Source: Gnetum montanum | Taxonomy: Eukaryota; Streptophyta; Gnetopsida; Gnetales; Gnetaceae | Assembly (NCBI GenBank): GCA_015680685.1 | Contig: MNCI01004706.1 | Location: 201,825-265,824, forward strand | Direction of reading: 5' to 3' | Length of the DNA: 64,000 nucleotides | Shown: in pieces, positions 23,250 through 33,607 of the stretch | Layout: each line of letters begins with the position of its first letter | How positions within the stretch are numbered: the first letter of the stretch is position 1 | Translations under genes and position numbers: made by a program | Notes under the pieces: model-generated | What the model was told of the DNA's origin: nothing | Databases searched by the model: none | What the model saw: only the letters and a program-made list of their open reading frames with translations

Positions 23250-25530
23250 TAATATGAGAAAAGTGCTTAGAATATCAGAAAAGTGCAGAATGAAATTGAT
23301 GCTCTAAAGATAAGAAAGTCAATCATAGGATAAATCATTTATTAGATTGTAGAGAAAAACTAGATCTATTAGTCTTAAATAACATCAATAAGTATCCAAC
23401 ATCAACTTGCTTCACTTTTGTAGGATTGCAATATAGCTTGACTGTTGATTTTTTTCTTTCTAGCCTAGAGAATGTTAGTAGCATCAAATGTTTGAAGTAG
23501 CTTAAGAAATAATTGAATCTTATTATTTCTCTTTAAGGTAAAATTACTTCAAAATAATTGCTAAAAATAATGAGGATTTTTGAAATAAAATTCAAAAGAT
23601 TTGGAATCCAAATATGAGTCTTACAAAAACTCTAAAATTGTCCTTAATACTTTCAAAATTCAGAATGCAACTAATCAATAATGGTTTGATGAAGAATGAA
23701 GAATAGCTAAAAGTTTGTTGAAGACTTAAAAATCACCATAGAGTCTCAAGTCATAAAAATTGGATTCAAATTAATAAGAGAGATTTTATAAGTAAAAAAT
23801 ATCCAAAGTACATCATAGGCTTATCATTGAGTAGACAACAACAAAAAATAAGAAAAAAAAATCTTTTTCATTATAGTAATGTCTCCTCAAGTATACAACA
23901 TAATAATTAATATCTTTTATAAATTAAAAAGAGTAAATTTATTTGTTGGTTGGGAGGATAACCCCTATCCTAACAACATATGTCACTACTAACATATATG
24001 CTTTAACTTAAAATAGAAAATAGATTTGAAAATAGAAATTTATGGTGAAATCCTAGCATTTGGAAAAATACAAGAAAATGGTGGTACATATTTTGCATTG
24101 CCATTACTTTGTCATTTAATATTCACTTTATATCAAGAATCTACACCATCAATTGTAGTTTGCTTGTTAATATTAGTTTTGATCTTTGAGCTAACATTAT
24201 TTTCTTAGATAAGGACAGAATTGTCATATGCACTATTTGTCTTCATGAATCAATACTTCCTATGGCACAAGTACAAATATTAATTATCATCATTCTAGCC
24301 TTGTTCAAATAGAATGGGGTAAATTACATGATTTGTCATTCACCTCTATGAAAAGTTAGATCTTTGTTTATTTGTAATTTCTTCAAATCATCTTCAATTA
24401 TTTTTCCGCTATCTTCTTTAATCCCCTTTTTTTATAGCTTTTCCTTGGCATGTATGATAGATATGATGTAGATTAGATGGTGGATTTATTTTAGGGAGCA
24501 ACCTCATAATGGGAATCTCTCAAGTCCTTTATTCAACTTGACAATAACATAATTCTCTAGTGGTTAGTTATGTTGTTCAACTATTCCTAGTATGATAAGA
24601 GTTATAAATCCCAAGGACTCAGTTGTCCCCTAAATTCTATGGTAGAGACCTATCCTATGGGAGTATGCTAAGTGCTTTTCTTCATTCAAAAATACTTAGA
24701 GAAGAATGATTCTTGTCCTATTTCCTATGGAAAAGTGGTCAAATATTATTAGTAGACTTCCAATTATTGTTCCTTTTGTTGTGTATTATTGCTATGTCAA
24801 ATGGCTTGAGATGAGGACCATTCTAGGGCCAATCCTCCAACTATTCTTAGTTCATTTTAACATCTAAGTAGTTAAATTATATGTTGTACATACTTGAGAT
24901 TTTAAGATGGTAATGAGTGTATGAGATCTCTTAGTTGCAACTTAGAGAAGTTCTCTTATCAAATTTAACCTTATCCATTAGAATAGAGATGGATGTCTTG
25001 TTCCACAATAGCAGGATGAATTAAGATGTTGATTTGTCTTATGATAGTGAGGTTATGATAATTGGTCTACTAATGGACCTTGTTTAGGAGGCGGACTTCA
25101 TGTTTCTTCCTTCCTACTAGCATGAGTTTATGATCTAAAAACAAAGGATTTGATATGGACTTGGTTATCTGATACTTCATTAGCTAAACTAGTGAGACTT
25201 CTTGGTCTTAAGGCTAGATGAGGAACCTAGGTTTATAGCAAATTTTAGGTTTACTTGTTGAGGCAATAGTCCCATGAAGCATACACTCTCTAAGATGAGG
25301 TCTAACAAGTCCATTTCCAGGGCTAAAAATAAATATTGGCTAGTCTTCAAATTGAATATATATATAAGGAGAATCTCATTGATAAGTATCAAGTAGCCAT
25401 TTGGAAGGTCTTGGATGGACTTGTAAGAGAAGAGCACATCTCTTTCATAGGTATGAGACTATATAGGAGGACTAGTCTCTTAGACTTGAAATGGAATGCA
25501 TCTAAGGGACGCCTTAGTGATGTTGGTCCT
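23250..25530 (+). mobile_element. LINE-like fragment, copy 2
   Basis: From GAGAAAAGTGC (about 23257) to CTAAGGGACG (about 25507) it parallels copy 1 (10205-11387) but keeps about 1.1 kb (24060-25160) that copy 1 lacks at its N. The endonuclease-end landmarks recur (the TTGCTTCACTTTTGTAGGATTG region at 23407). The longest frame, 24026-24208 (60 aa), is unfamiliar. No RT is recognised. Copy 2 continues past the site where element A broke copy 1. Confidence 0.45.
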
Positions 25531-26124
25531 TTGGGTTGATCTTATCTCTCTTATCATTGAGTAGGGATGGTTTCTTGGATTTCACTAATTATTCTTAACA
25601 TGTCATGTAAGGATTTGGTTAGAGGAGTTTAATAGGTCTTTAGGTTTGGTAGTTTTCTTTAAGCTAAACTTTATTAGAGATGGGTCACTCTCCAAATTTG
25701 ACAAAGTTTGATCTAGTATGAGAAGTATACTCTTGAAGCTTATTCTAGGCTCTACTCTATGGCCATTGCTTCTTTTATATAGTGAATAATTGTCAAAAAA
25801 GTCTTAAGGTCAGCATTACCTATGGTTTTTTTCCCAAGGTTGGGGACCATGAAATACTTTGAGCTATTCCTTTGTGATACTTAAGTATTAGAAAATTTAC
25901 TTTGGCTTGGTGTTTCCAAGGAATAATAAACCACTGCATTCTTTGCCCCCCGCTTCCCCCCCTCCCCCCCTTCCCCCTCCTCTTCCCCTTATCATCCCTC
26001 TATATAAAAAGAACTATATGACATTTGATTCTATTATGGTTACAAATATGTAGGTCAGCTTGAATCAAAGAGGTTAAGTATGACATCACACCAAATGCTA
26101 TACCAGATCATGAGGGGCCCTAGG
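25531..26124. other. Spacer before element C
   Basis: It shows no supported gene. It contains a long pyrimidine tract (25945-25990) and possibly the end of the LINE-like copy. The five bases before element C are CTAGG. Confidence 0.5.
25945..25990. repeat. C-rich homopyrimidine tract
   Basis: Runs of five to seven C separated by single or double T or G span about 45 bp. The complementary strand has several G runs of five or more, enough for a G-quadruplex or triplex-forming sequence. I see no link to a gene. Confidence 0.8.
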
Positions 26125-26430
26125 TGATGAGTGGAAAGTATCCCATATGCATAACCATATGAATCACAAGTGTTTACTAGTGATCTAGTTACATTTCATA
26201 GACTTAGTCTCCTAAGTTTGCCTATAGTCCTAAAGAGTGAATTGTGGAGTTATACGATCATTATCTTCCTAACTCATACTTGTGTGTGATCAGTACATAT
26301 GGTTAAGTGTGAGTTAAGGCACATGATGTATATTTTTATAAGTATTTTTAATATATATTTTTAATCCTAATGGCTAAATGAGTGAATAGAGGTTTAGTAA
26401 TTAATTATCTAACTAATCAACTAATCTAGT
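26125..26430 (-). repeat. 3' LTR of element C, outer part
   Basis: It begins TGATGAGTGGAAAGTATCCC and aligns with 51028-51330 of the 5' LTR. It is cut at 26430 by element B; the last five bases, CTAGT, are repeated after B at 32817-32821. Confidence 0.85.
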
Positions 26431-27244
26431 TGATGAGTGGTGAGGTACCACTACACTCAACCATACGAATATGAGCGTTTCACGCACGATCTGATCAAAC
26501 TTTGTAGATGGGCTAGTTGTGGTATCTAGATAGTTACTCGTAGATTGTAGTTCACTATCTTCCCACCTAGACTAGTATTTTTTTTTCACGTATGGTTTAG
26601 TCCAGAGTGGGGTGTATGATACGTTCCTAAACTAATGCTACTCCTAGAGGCAATGGAAAGTAACTTTGATTAAGCTAGGAGGAAAAGGTAGAGAGAGTTA
26701 AACTAAGAGGAGAGGGAAGAGAGAATGTAATCTAGCCTAAGTGCGATGAGCATCTATTCCTTAATCATTTGTACACATCTTAGGCCTTGTGCATGACTAC
26801 CACTAGGATTACCAAGCGCATGGCCCAAGTACACTACTGGGATACCAAGTAGTCACACATAGATGCTCGTGATTAAGTTGTACTCATTCCNNNNNNNNNN
26901 NNNNNNNNNNNNNNNNNNTGTCCAAGTACGTCACACTCAAATAAAGGATGTCGTACAATTACAATCATCACACTGTAGGCATGCACTAGGAGAAAGGGTT
27001 GAGAGGAAAAAATCACAAAAAGACTCTACTCTAATACTAAACTAACCTATGAATTTTCCATGCATCCAATTGTGTATTTATAGGCTCACATAGGAACCAC
27101 GATATTGTGTATCTGAGTGGATTGCGATATTGCGTACGCAATATCGCAGGTGCGATAACAGGACTCATCAGATGATAGGGGTTTGATATCAGCACTTGGT
27201 TAACAAGGGTCTGATATCAATACTTGACAAACCACAATTCATCA
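26431..27244 (-). repeat. 3' LTR of element B (contains an N gap)
   Basis: It starts TGATGAGTGGTGAGG and ends ACAATTCATCA. The minus TATA (CCTATAAATACAC) is at about 27070-27083 and the GATAT-type array at 27098-27222. The N run at 26891-26918 replaces about 115 bp seen in the 5' copy, so the gap size is not real. Confidence 0.9.
26891..26918. other. Assembly gap (28 N)
   Basis: It lies in the 3' LTR of B. By comparison with 32411-32511 the true missing sequence is near 115 bp. Confidence 0.95.
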
Positions 27245-27270
27245 TACCCTCATGACTGAATAACAACTCG
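27245..27270 (-). other. Polypurine tract region, element B
   Basis: On the minus strand it reads TATTCAGTCATGAGGGTA next to the LTR, almost identical to that of element G. Confidence 0.65.
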
Positions 27271-27399
27271 TCCTTGAGTTAAAGAAAGAAAGTGAGGAAT
27301 AAGTTTAATTGATTACACAGTGGATAGGTATGGGATTATTAACTAACTAGAAATTTATTCATGCCACAGTGGAAAATTGAATACAACATAATTGGGACA

Positions 27400-28057
27400 T
27401 AGACACAAAAATTACAAAATTTATTGGAGCACATGTGGTTCCTAGTGGTAGTTCCATGGGTGCCTTTCCTTTGTCCTGCGCTCCAGGCTTCTAAGATTGA
27501 TACCGTTGAAGAAGCGCCTAATGTTTCTCCTCTTCTACCCAAGGATTATGAGCCATCCATGCTGATGTTCCAATGTTTGATGGAGTTGGCACTTCCTATG
27601 GACACGATAGCTGTGGGAACACTTGATTGGCCTTGACATGCCATGCCTTCTTCTTTATTATGCCAAAATTGGTACGTTTCTCCTAAGTACCAAGCACCAC
27701 TTTTAGAGAAGATAGGCCATAATGGAGACCCTTTGAGTTGGTCCCTAACAACCTCAAGAGAAAATTTTTTGAAAGGTCCAAAGTTTAATTCCACGATCAC
27801 AGCTGTTGATGTGGACCTTTCTCGGATAGCCTGAACACACTTTGGGGATAACATGAGGTGTTGTCCTTGTTCAAGTGCTTCAGCAGCTCCTCCTTCTACC
27901 CATCCTGACTATGCAGTAGCAAGAATCCCTTGATGGGTGCTAAATGATTACACCTCCTGATTTGCATGTTGTTTAGGAGACGCCTACCTCTACCTCTCCT
28001 AGGTTGCTTAGGCACACCTTGAGAGGGTCCTTCTTGTTGTCCATGCTATGGGGCCAT
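27400..28057 (-). pseudogene. Remnant of the extra ORF, element B
   Basis: It opens at an ATG (28057) following the acceptor-like TGTGATTACAG. The frame reads MAP, a stop, then GQQEGPSQG and a basic PRRGRGRR stretch. At 27546-27854 a 102-aa frame carries VELNFGPF and GSPLWPI, the conserved segment also found in A and D. The long coiled-coil part of A and C is absent; the frame ends near the polypurine tract. Whether the shortened protein was functional cannot be told. Confidence 0.5.
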
Positions 28058-28548
28058 CTGTAATCACACAGGGCTAGTCATTAGTAAGGTTGCTTACCAA
28101 GGTTAAGTTATACCTTACTTCTTATCTTAATAAATTTGTTTCTCATTTCGTGTGATTTAAAGTTAGGAATTTTTTTGTGAAAATGTCCCTAAAATTTTTT
28201 AATATTTGGCCCACTTTGATTAGGTGGCTTCACAATTTAATTTCTTGGTATAAGTGAGGAGATGAAATTATTTTTGGCACATGTTTATCATTTTTTACAA
28301 TCAATTACCCTTGATAGTGTCCTTTGGACAATGACTAATTTCAAAAAAATTATGCAAAATTCAGAGTGTACCCCTCCCCCATGACTAAGTTGAACACTCC
28401 AGGTTCAGATCGGTTCTATTGAAATGAAAATTGGAGTGCTAGCGAGCGAGTTATGGCTATTGGAACAAGAGGTGCACAAGTCGCAAGTCGTAGAAGAAAA
28501 TTTAAAAAATTCCCCCATGTGAAAAATTGAAAATGATATTGATGTGCG
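28058..28548 (-). other. Leader/intron region of the extra ORF, element B
   Basis: The acceptor at 28058-28059 is conserved with A, C and D. A matching donor is not clear. CCAATAGCCATAACTCGC (about 28447-28464) has a counterpart in C (about 36800), which suggests homologous first-exon sequence. Confidence 0.35.
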
Positions 28549-28690
28549 TGTGGGGGGTCCATATATATGGTTTTGTGAGATGCGATATCGTGTACATGAT
28601 AACACGGCCCGATATCATGTCAGACATGATATCGCATACACAATATCATGTCAGACATGATATCGCATACACGATATCACAGCCTGTTTA
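28549..28690 (-). promoter_or_regulatory. Internal U3-like promoter of element B (GATATC array and TATA)
   Basis: Five exact GATATC and two variant sites lie in 28580-28685. Part of the array is a 31-bp unit repeated twice (from 28611 and 28642). In minus orientation the array leads into CCATATATATGG (28549-28571). The LTR of B has the same motif family before its own TATA. Element D has the equivalent TATA (43014-43030) but lacks the array. Confidence 0.6.
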
Positions 28691-30040
28691 ATGTAGGGTA
28701 CTTAGAAAAATTGATAAATTTCTGAGATTCTAAACTCAAAAATGAAGGACTTGAAGTCAGTGTAAAAGGTCCAGGGTAATATTAAATAGTCCTGAAGGCA
28801 CAAAAAATATAATGGCGTAGAAGCTAGCAATGGAATGCATGAATTGGATGAGGAGAAAGGACATGTGTCGGTACATAGGAACGTTTGAAGCAGAAGGATA
28901 ATGAGGGAAAGAGTATTGTAATTATTGGAGGGTGTAAAATAATGTGATGGTGATGTGTTGTAAGTGAAAATTACAAAAGTCACACAAGTGGATCCTCCCC
29001 AAAGCAAGTTCCAACCTATAATGCCCTTGCGTAACCACACCTTAAAATGTCCATAGGCACTAGAAGGGTCAAAGGTAATCTACACTGATGCAACAAAACA
29101 CACACATGTAAATGCCATCGTGATGAGGTATGAATTCAATGTTACACAAGTCACAAATCACAATTACCTAAATAGCGAGATGGGATGAACTGTAGAAGGG
29201 ATTACAGAGATTGGGAGATGAGGTAACTAACCTAGGGCACAATGAATGCTACGTGTAAGGCATGATTAGTGTGTCATTAGCCCATCACTCCAAAATCAAG
29301 ACCAAGTCCATTCCTCCAATCAATGACATCACATTGCTTCTTCCCATGATGGAAAACTATAAGAGCATCATGACAGCAATGCATACAATCACTTGGCATT
29401 TTTTTCAAGGGAGGAGTGATGCTGCTTTGTGGAACTTTTTTTTTCTTTTTGTCAATGCTTAACCCAGAGAAGTCGCCTACCTTTAGGCATGGGTGCATGT
29501 CTTTCCAATGGAAGCTCCTAGAACAGCATTGGGTTTTCTTAATTGAGTGCCTTTCTGACTCTTACTTCCATTTGTCATTAGATCTACAATGATCTTAGTA
29601 CAATTGGGCTGCATGGTAACTCCCATAGATGCTACCAAAGAGAATCCACAAGTCCCATTGATGTCGCACCCCAACCATTCCCTCTTGATCCATCCTTCTT
29701 CGTTTTGGGTATAATGAACAAAAAATTACTTTAAGTTTTAAGGCTTAGGAATATCATTGTACCCAAGGTAGAACCTCTTATTCATAGAATGGGTGGGTGG
29801 ATGTTGTGGGCTTGCTATCCAAATAATTAGTCACCTAAGACTTGATAACATAAAACAACACCTCAACCAACAAGTTACATGAGTGTTTTATTCGTAAATG
29901 AGATTACTGATAAAGAGAAAAAAAGACAAAATATAAAAAGACAAAAAGATAAAACAATAAATTGAAAAATAAAAAAATGAAAAATTGGAAAACAAAAAAT
30001 TGTAAAATTGAAGAAAATGAAAAATATTTATTAATCCTGC
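28691..30040. other. Conserved region without ORFs, element B
   Basis: It corresponds to 43050-44450 in D and in part to 15925-18360 in A. Shared landmarks include CAAGTGGATCCTCCCCAAAGC (28988), AGGGAGGAGTGAT (29409) and an A-rich block (29915-30020). Short frames exist on both strands but none is conserved as protein. Confidence 0.5.
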
Positions 30041-30043
30041 CTG

Positions 30044-31871
30044 TTAGAATGGATGATTCCCCTTGTAGCCAAACGGTTGAGCATAGCAAGGATTAATAAA
30101 TGAAAAGTTGGGATCCTTGCATGTTGGAAGTATTAGGATTTGGTCATATCCAAACCACTGGGTGTCTTTTGATGTGGTAGTCGAAATGTACCCAAAGTGG
30201 GGTTCACACACTTGATTAATGTTGACATAATGGAGCAAGTTATAAGATGTGATCGATCGATACAGGGATGGCCCACTATGGCACCCTTGACTATAAGATG
30301 GTATGCAAGGATTGGTATGTCTCCCTATGTGGCGATATTCATTGGGCCCCATAGTTGTTGGAGTATTGATTAGTGGCCTAGAGAAAGTAACATGAGGCAT
30401 TGGGTTTGTGGTGGAAGATACACCACAGTGTTGGACTTGTGTTCAGTTGGAGGATATAGTGGTCTTAGAACTATCCTGTCCCTTGTTACGGTCATGTCTA
30501 AAGAAGGGACACCTTCGATGTTGTAAAGGGTTACCACTGGTGTTGATAGTAGAAGCACAAGTAGAATTCATGGGTTGATGCTATGGTGAAAACCCTTTAG
30601 CTACAGTTGGTGGCGATATAGAAGGAGGTGAAGGATGAGAATATTGAAATTGAGGAGAAGTGTAAGGTACCCAAGGTGGTGGTCCTATTGGAAAGGATAT
30701 GGGTTGATAGTACCAAGAAGAATAATAATAATGTGGTGACATAGAGGATGTTGACCCGATGGGGAAAATAGAATGTTGAACTTGATAAGAATTGGTGTTC
30801 AAATGGTATGAAGGGTGTTGCCAGTTTGGGGGTGGCCTCCTCCACAATTGGGATTGTTGCCACTATGATCGAACATAGTAGCTCGATACGAACTTTGGGT
30901 GTAACACTCTTCCCCAATGCTCCTGTAAATGTGATGAAATTGGGCATTGACCCTTGGGATGATCGTACAGGAAAACATTGCATTGATACATATGTTTGGC
31001 AGTTGAGCTCTTATTTTCTTCAACCCTTCTTTCTAATTGTCTAAAGGTGTTCTATCTTGCTTCCTAGTTCATCATAGTTTCTCCTCTAATAATGTTGATA
31101 TATTCTCCACACTTTTCATGCATCCATTCCATCATCCTATTGATCTTTTTCTCAACTTCATCTAGTGAGTGTAATGCTAGCAAAGATGGTTCCACCTCCT
31201 TGAGGTGAGTTGATTTCTCCTTTTCCTGATTATGGACCTTTGTTAAGTTGACATTTGATCTCATTGATATTTTTCAACATTCTCCCATCTAGCCATTTAT
31301 CCTTCTTATTTTGCTACTCACTTAATAAGATCTTGGAGTTGGTGGGTTCATAGCTTGTATAGTTGACCTTGGTCATGCATCCCCTAGGGTCTCCCTTGTT
31401 TCATTACAGAGCCCATCAATAATGTGGTACATTAGCCTTTCCTCGGAGAACTCATGGCCTAGGCAATTGTTTAATAATGCATAATATCTTTCTAAGGTCA
31501 TGTCCAAGGGTTCATGTTGTGCTTGTTTCTACTCTTGGATTTGTTTCCTCAAGGCTAACACTCTTGCATAAGTTTGATATCTTTCGTTGAAGAGTTCTAC
31601 CATTATTGACCAACGTCAAATTAATTTTGGTCTTAAGGACCTATACCATACTTTTGCTTGGCCAACGAGTGTCAGAGGAAAGAGCTTAAGTTTTTTCCAT
31701 CTATTATCAATGTTGTTCCATGCAAAGGCATCATAGAAGGCTTGTAAATGTTGTTGCAGGCCTAAGTCATAGCCTCTTGAAAATTTGGGAAAGTTGTTTA
31801 AATCAAGCCTATGTAGATGACTTTCCTTGCAATGCCTGCGAGATATTCAAACAACCTCTTGTATATGCATT
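30044..31871 (-). pseudogene. gag of element B (5' end missing)
   Basis: Capsid-like domain at about 31871-31350, with FSRGYDLGLQQHLQAFYDAF and QAKVWYRSLRP, close to the D gag. A Glu/Lys-rich linker follows (31064-31264), then a degenerate zinc knuckle at about 30948-30990 where C-x2-C has become C-x2-F (QCNVFLYDHPKGQC), then a Pro/Tyr/Ser-rich tail (30370-30847: SFPIGPPPWVPYTSP). Stops interrupt it. The first 100 or so codons are missing at the N of 31872. The role would be particle assembly and RNA packaging. Confidence 0.7.
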
Positions 31872-31930
31872 NGTTAATACTTTATTACAGTGATCTTATA
31901 TGATGTAACTAATCTAAATAGCTAGCACCA

Positions 31931-31948
31931 TCCCCAGCAACAAAACCA
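31931..31948 (-). other. Primer binding site, element B
   Basis: TCCCCAGCAACAAAACCA in plus orientation matches the tRNA-Asp 3' end TCCCCGGCAACGGCGCCA at 13 of 18 positions. It sits one base from the LTR. Confidence 0.7.
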
Positions 31949-31949
31949 A

Positions 31950-32816
31950 TGATGAGTGGAAAGGTACCCCTACACTCAACCATACGAATACAAGCATTTC
32001 ACGCATGATCCAATCGAACTCCGCAGATGGGCTAGTTGTGGTATCTAGATAGTTACTCGTAGATCGTAGTTCACTATCTTCCCACCTAGACTAGTATTTA
32101 CTTTGTCACGTATGATTTAGTCCAGAGTGAGGTGTATGATACATTCCTAAACTAATGCTACTCCTAGAGGCAATGGAAAGTAACTTTGATTAAGCTAGGA
32201 GGAAAAGGGAGAGAGAGTTAAACTAAGCAGAGAGGGGAGAGAATATCTAAGCTAGCCTAAGTGCAATGAGCATCCATTCCTTAATCATCCATACACACCT
32301 TAGGCCTCATGCATGACTACCACTGGGATTACCAAGCACATGGCCCAAGTATGCTACTGGGATACCAAGTAGTCACACATAGATGCTTGTGATTAATTCA
32401 TACTCATTCCATGGTTAATAATGATAAATAAAAATGATAATTAAGTAATTAAACTAAGTGAATGCTGCAATGATGAAGTAATCTTGATCTTTATTTCTAG
32501 TCATGTGCGTGTCCAAGTACGTCACACTTGAATAAAGGATGTCGTACAATTATAATCATCACACTATGGGCATGCACTGGGAGAAAGGGTTGAGAGGAAA
32601 AAATGACAAAAAGACTCTACTCTAACACTAAATTGACCTATGACTTTCATGTGCATCCAATTGTGTATTTATAGGCTCACATAGAAACCACAATATCACG
32701 TATCTGATATCGTGAGCCAGGCCGCGATATTGTAGGTGCGATATCAGGGGTCCAATATCGGGACTCATTAGATAACAGGGGTTCAATATCAACACCTGAC
32801 AAACCATGATTCATCA
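31950..32816 (-). repeat. 5' LTR of element B (867 bp)
   Basis: It starts TGATGAGTGGAAAGG and ends TGATTCATCA. The minus TATA is at about 32663-32675 and the GATATC-like array at 32689-32790 with two exact sites and several variants. Paired repeats (GGGATTACCAAG and GGGATACCAAG) lie at about 32323-32371. Confidence 0.9.
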
Positions 32817-32821
32817 CTAGT

Positions 32822-33404
32822 AACTATCTAGCTGAAAATAAAGTAATCATTCCCACTTATTATACACATCTCAAACTAGTATTAATGTTACTAGGTTACC
32901 AAGTGGCCATTATTGGGTGTACCATATGTCCACTACTAGGATTACCAAGTGCAATATGTTATGCTTAAAATCGGCATACTTACATATTTATGGTTAATTA
33001 CATTAACTATTTAAAACCATGAATCTAAATTTCATAGAAAGTAAAGTGGTAAATGTAGAAAGTAAAATAATTTAAGTGCTACAATGGATGTAGGAAATCT
33101 TGACTTTATTGTCATTCATGCAAATGTGTTCATGTACATAGGCACTCAAATAAAGCATTGTACAATGTCTTAAATTTATAATGTGGGCACTTAGAAGAAA
33201 AATATTCTAACTCTAGAAAGGAGAAACTACAAGAACTTGGCTATGTGATTATTTTTAAGTGTCATAAATGTAGGTGGTGAGTGCATTTATATAGGCACTA
33301 CTTACATCAACTTTGATGCATTTGCATCATGCATCCTATCCTATGTTAATGGGGATACATCAATAGGACTACATCGACAAAACCTATCTAATCATAATTC
33401 ATCA
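32822..33404 (-). repeat. 3' LTR of element C, inner part
   Basis: It continues the LTR interrupted by B; with 26125-26430 it totals about 890 bp, near the 880 bp of the 5' copy. It ends ATAATTCATCA. The minus TATA (GCCTATATAAATGC) is at about 33281-33294 and the U3 motifs are of the GATGCAT/CATCGA type (33303-33385). Confidence 0.85.
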
Positions 33405-33430
33405 TACCTCCAAAATTGACTCAATAATTA
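33405..33430 (-). other. Polypurine tract region, element C
   Basis: On the minus strand it reads GTCAATTTTGGAGGTA against the LTR. It is weaker than in A, B and D. Confidence 0.45.
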
Positions 33431-33607
33431 TTCTCAAGTGGACAAAATTAGGATCAAGCTGCTTATAAAATTTTGGAAGGTATGGAATTTAAGCAAATAG
33501 ACAAACTGAATCTAACTAACTCTGACTACTAGATTGTACATTATTTCAAAAATGAGTGCCCATTACAACAAGATTTGAACACTTTATTGAAAATTACAAG
33601 TAGTTCT

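Larger units (their letters stand above)
26431..32816 (-). mobile_element. Element B: gag-only, non-autonomous gypsy-type element nested in LTR of C
   Basis: LTRs 31950-32816 (5') and 26431-27244 (3') flank 4.7 kb. Target site duplication CTAGT is perfect (26426-26430 and 32817-32821). Inside, in minus order: primer binding site, gag, region without ORFs, GATATC array with TATA, remnant of the extra ORF, polypurine tract. Protease, RT and integrase are absent, not merely broken. It must have been mobilised by enzymes of a relative such as A or C, with which it shares LTR ends, primer site and polypurine tract. The LTR pair differs by roughly 8 percent in the 380 bases I compared by eye. Confidence 0.9.

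Noticed and set aside
30044-30400. 118-aa and 128-aa frames rich in Pro/Tyr/Ser around 30044-30983 as separate genes
   Set aside because: They continue the gag tail of element B in shifted frames and match the same tail in D; not independent genes.
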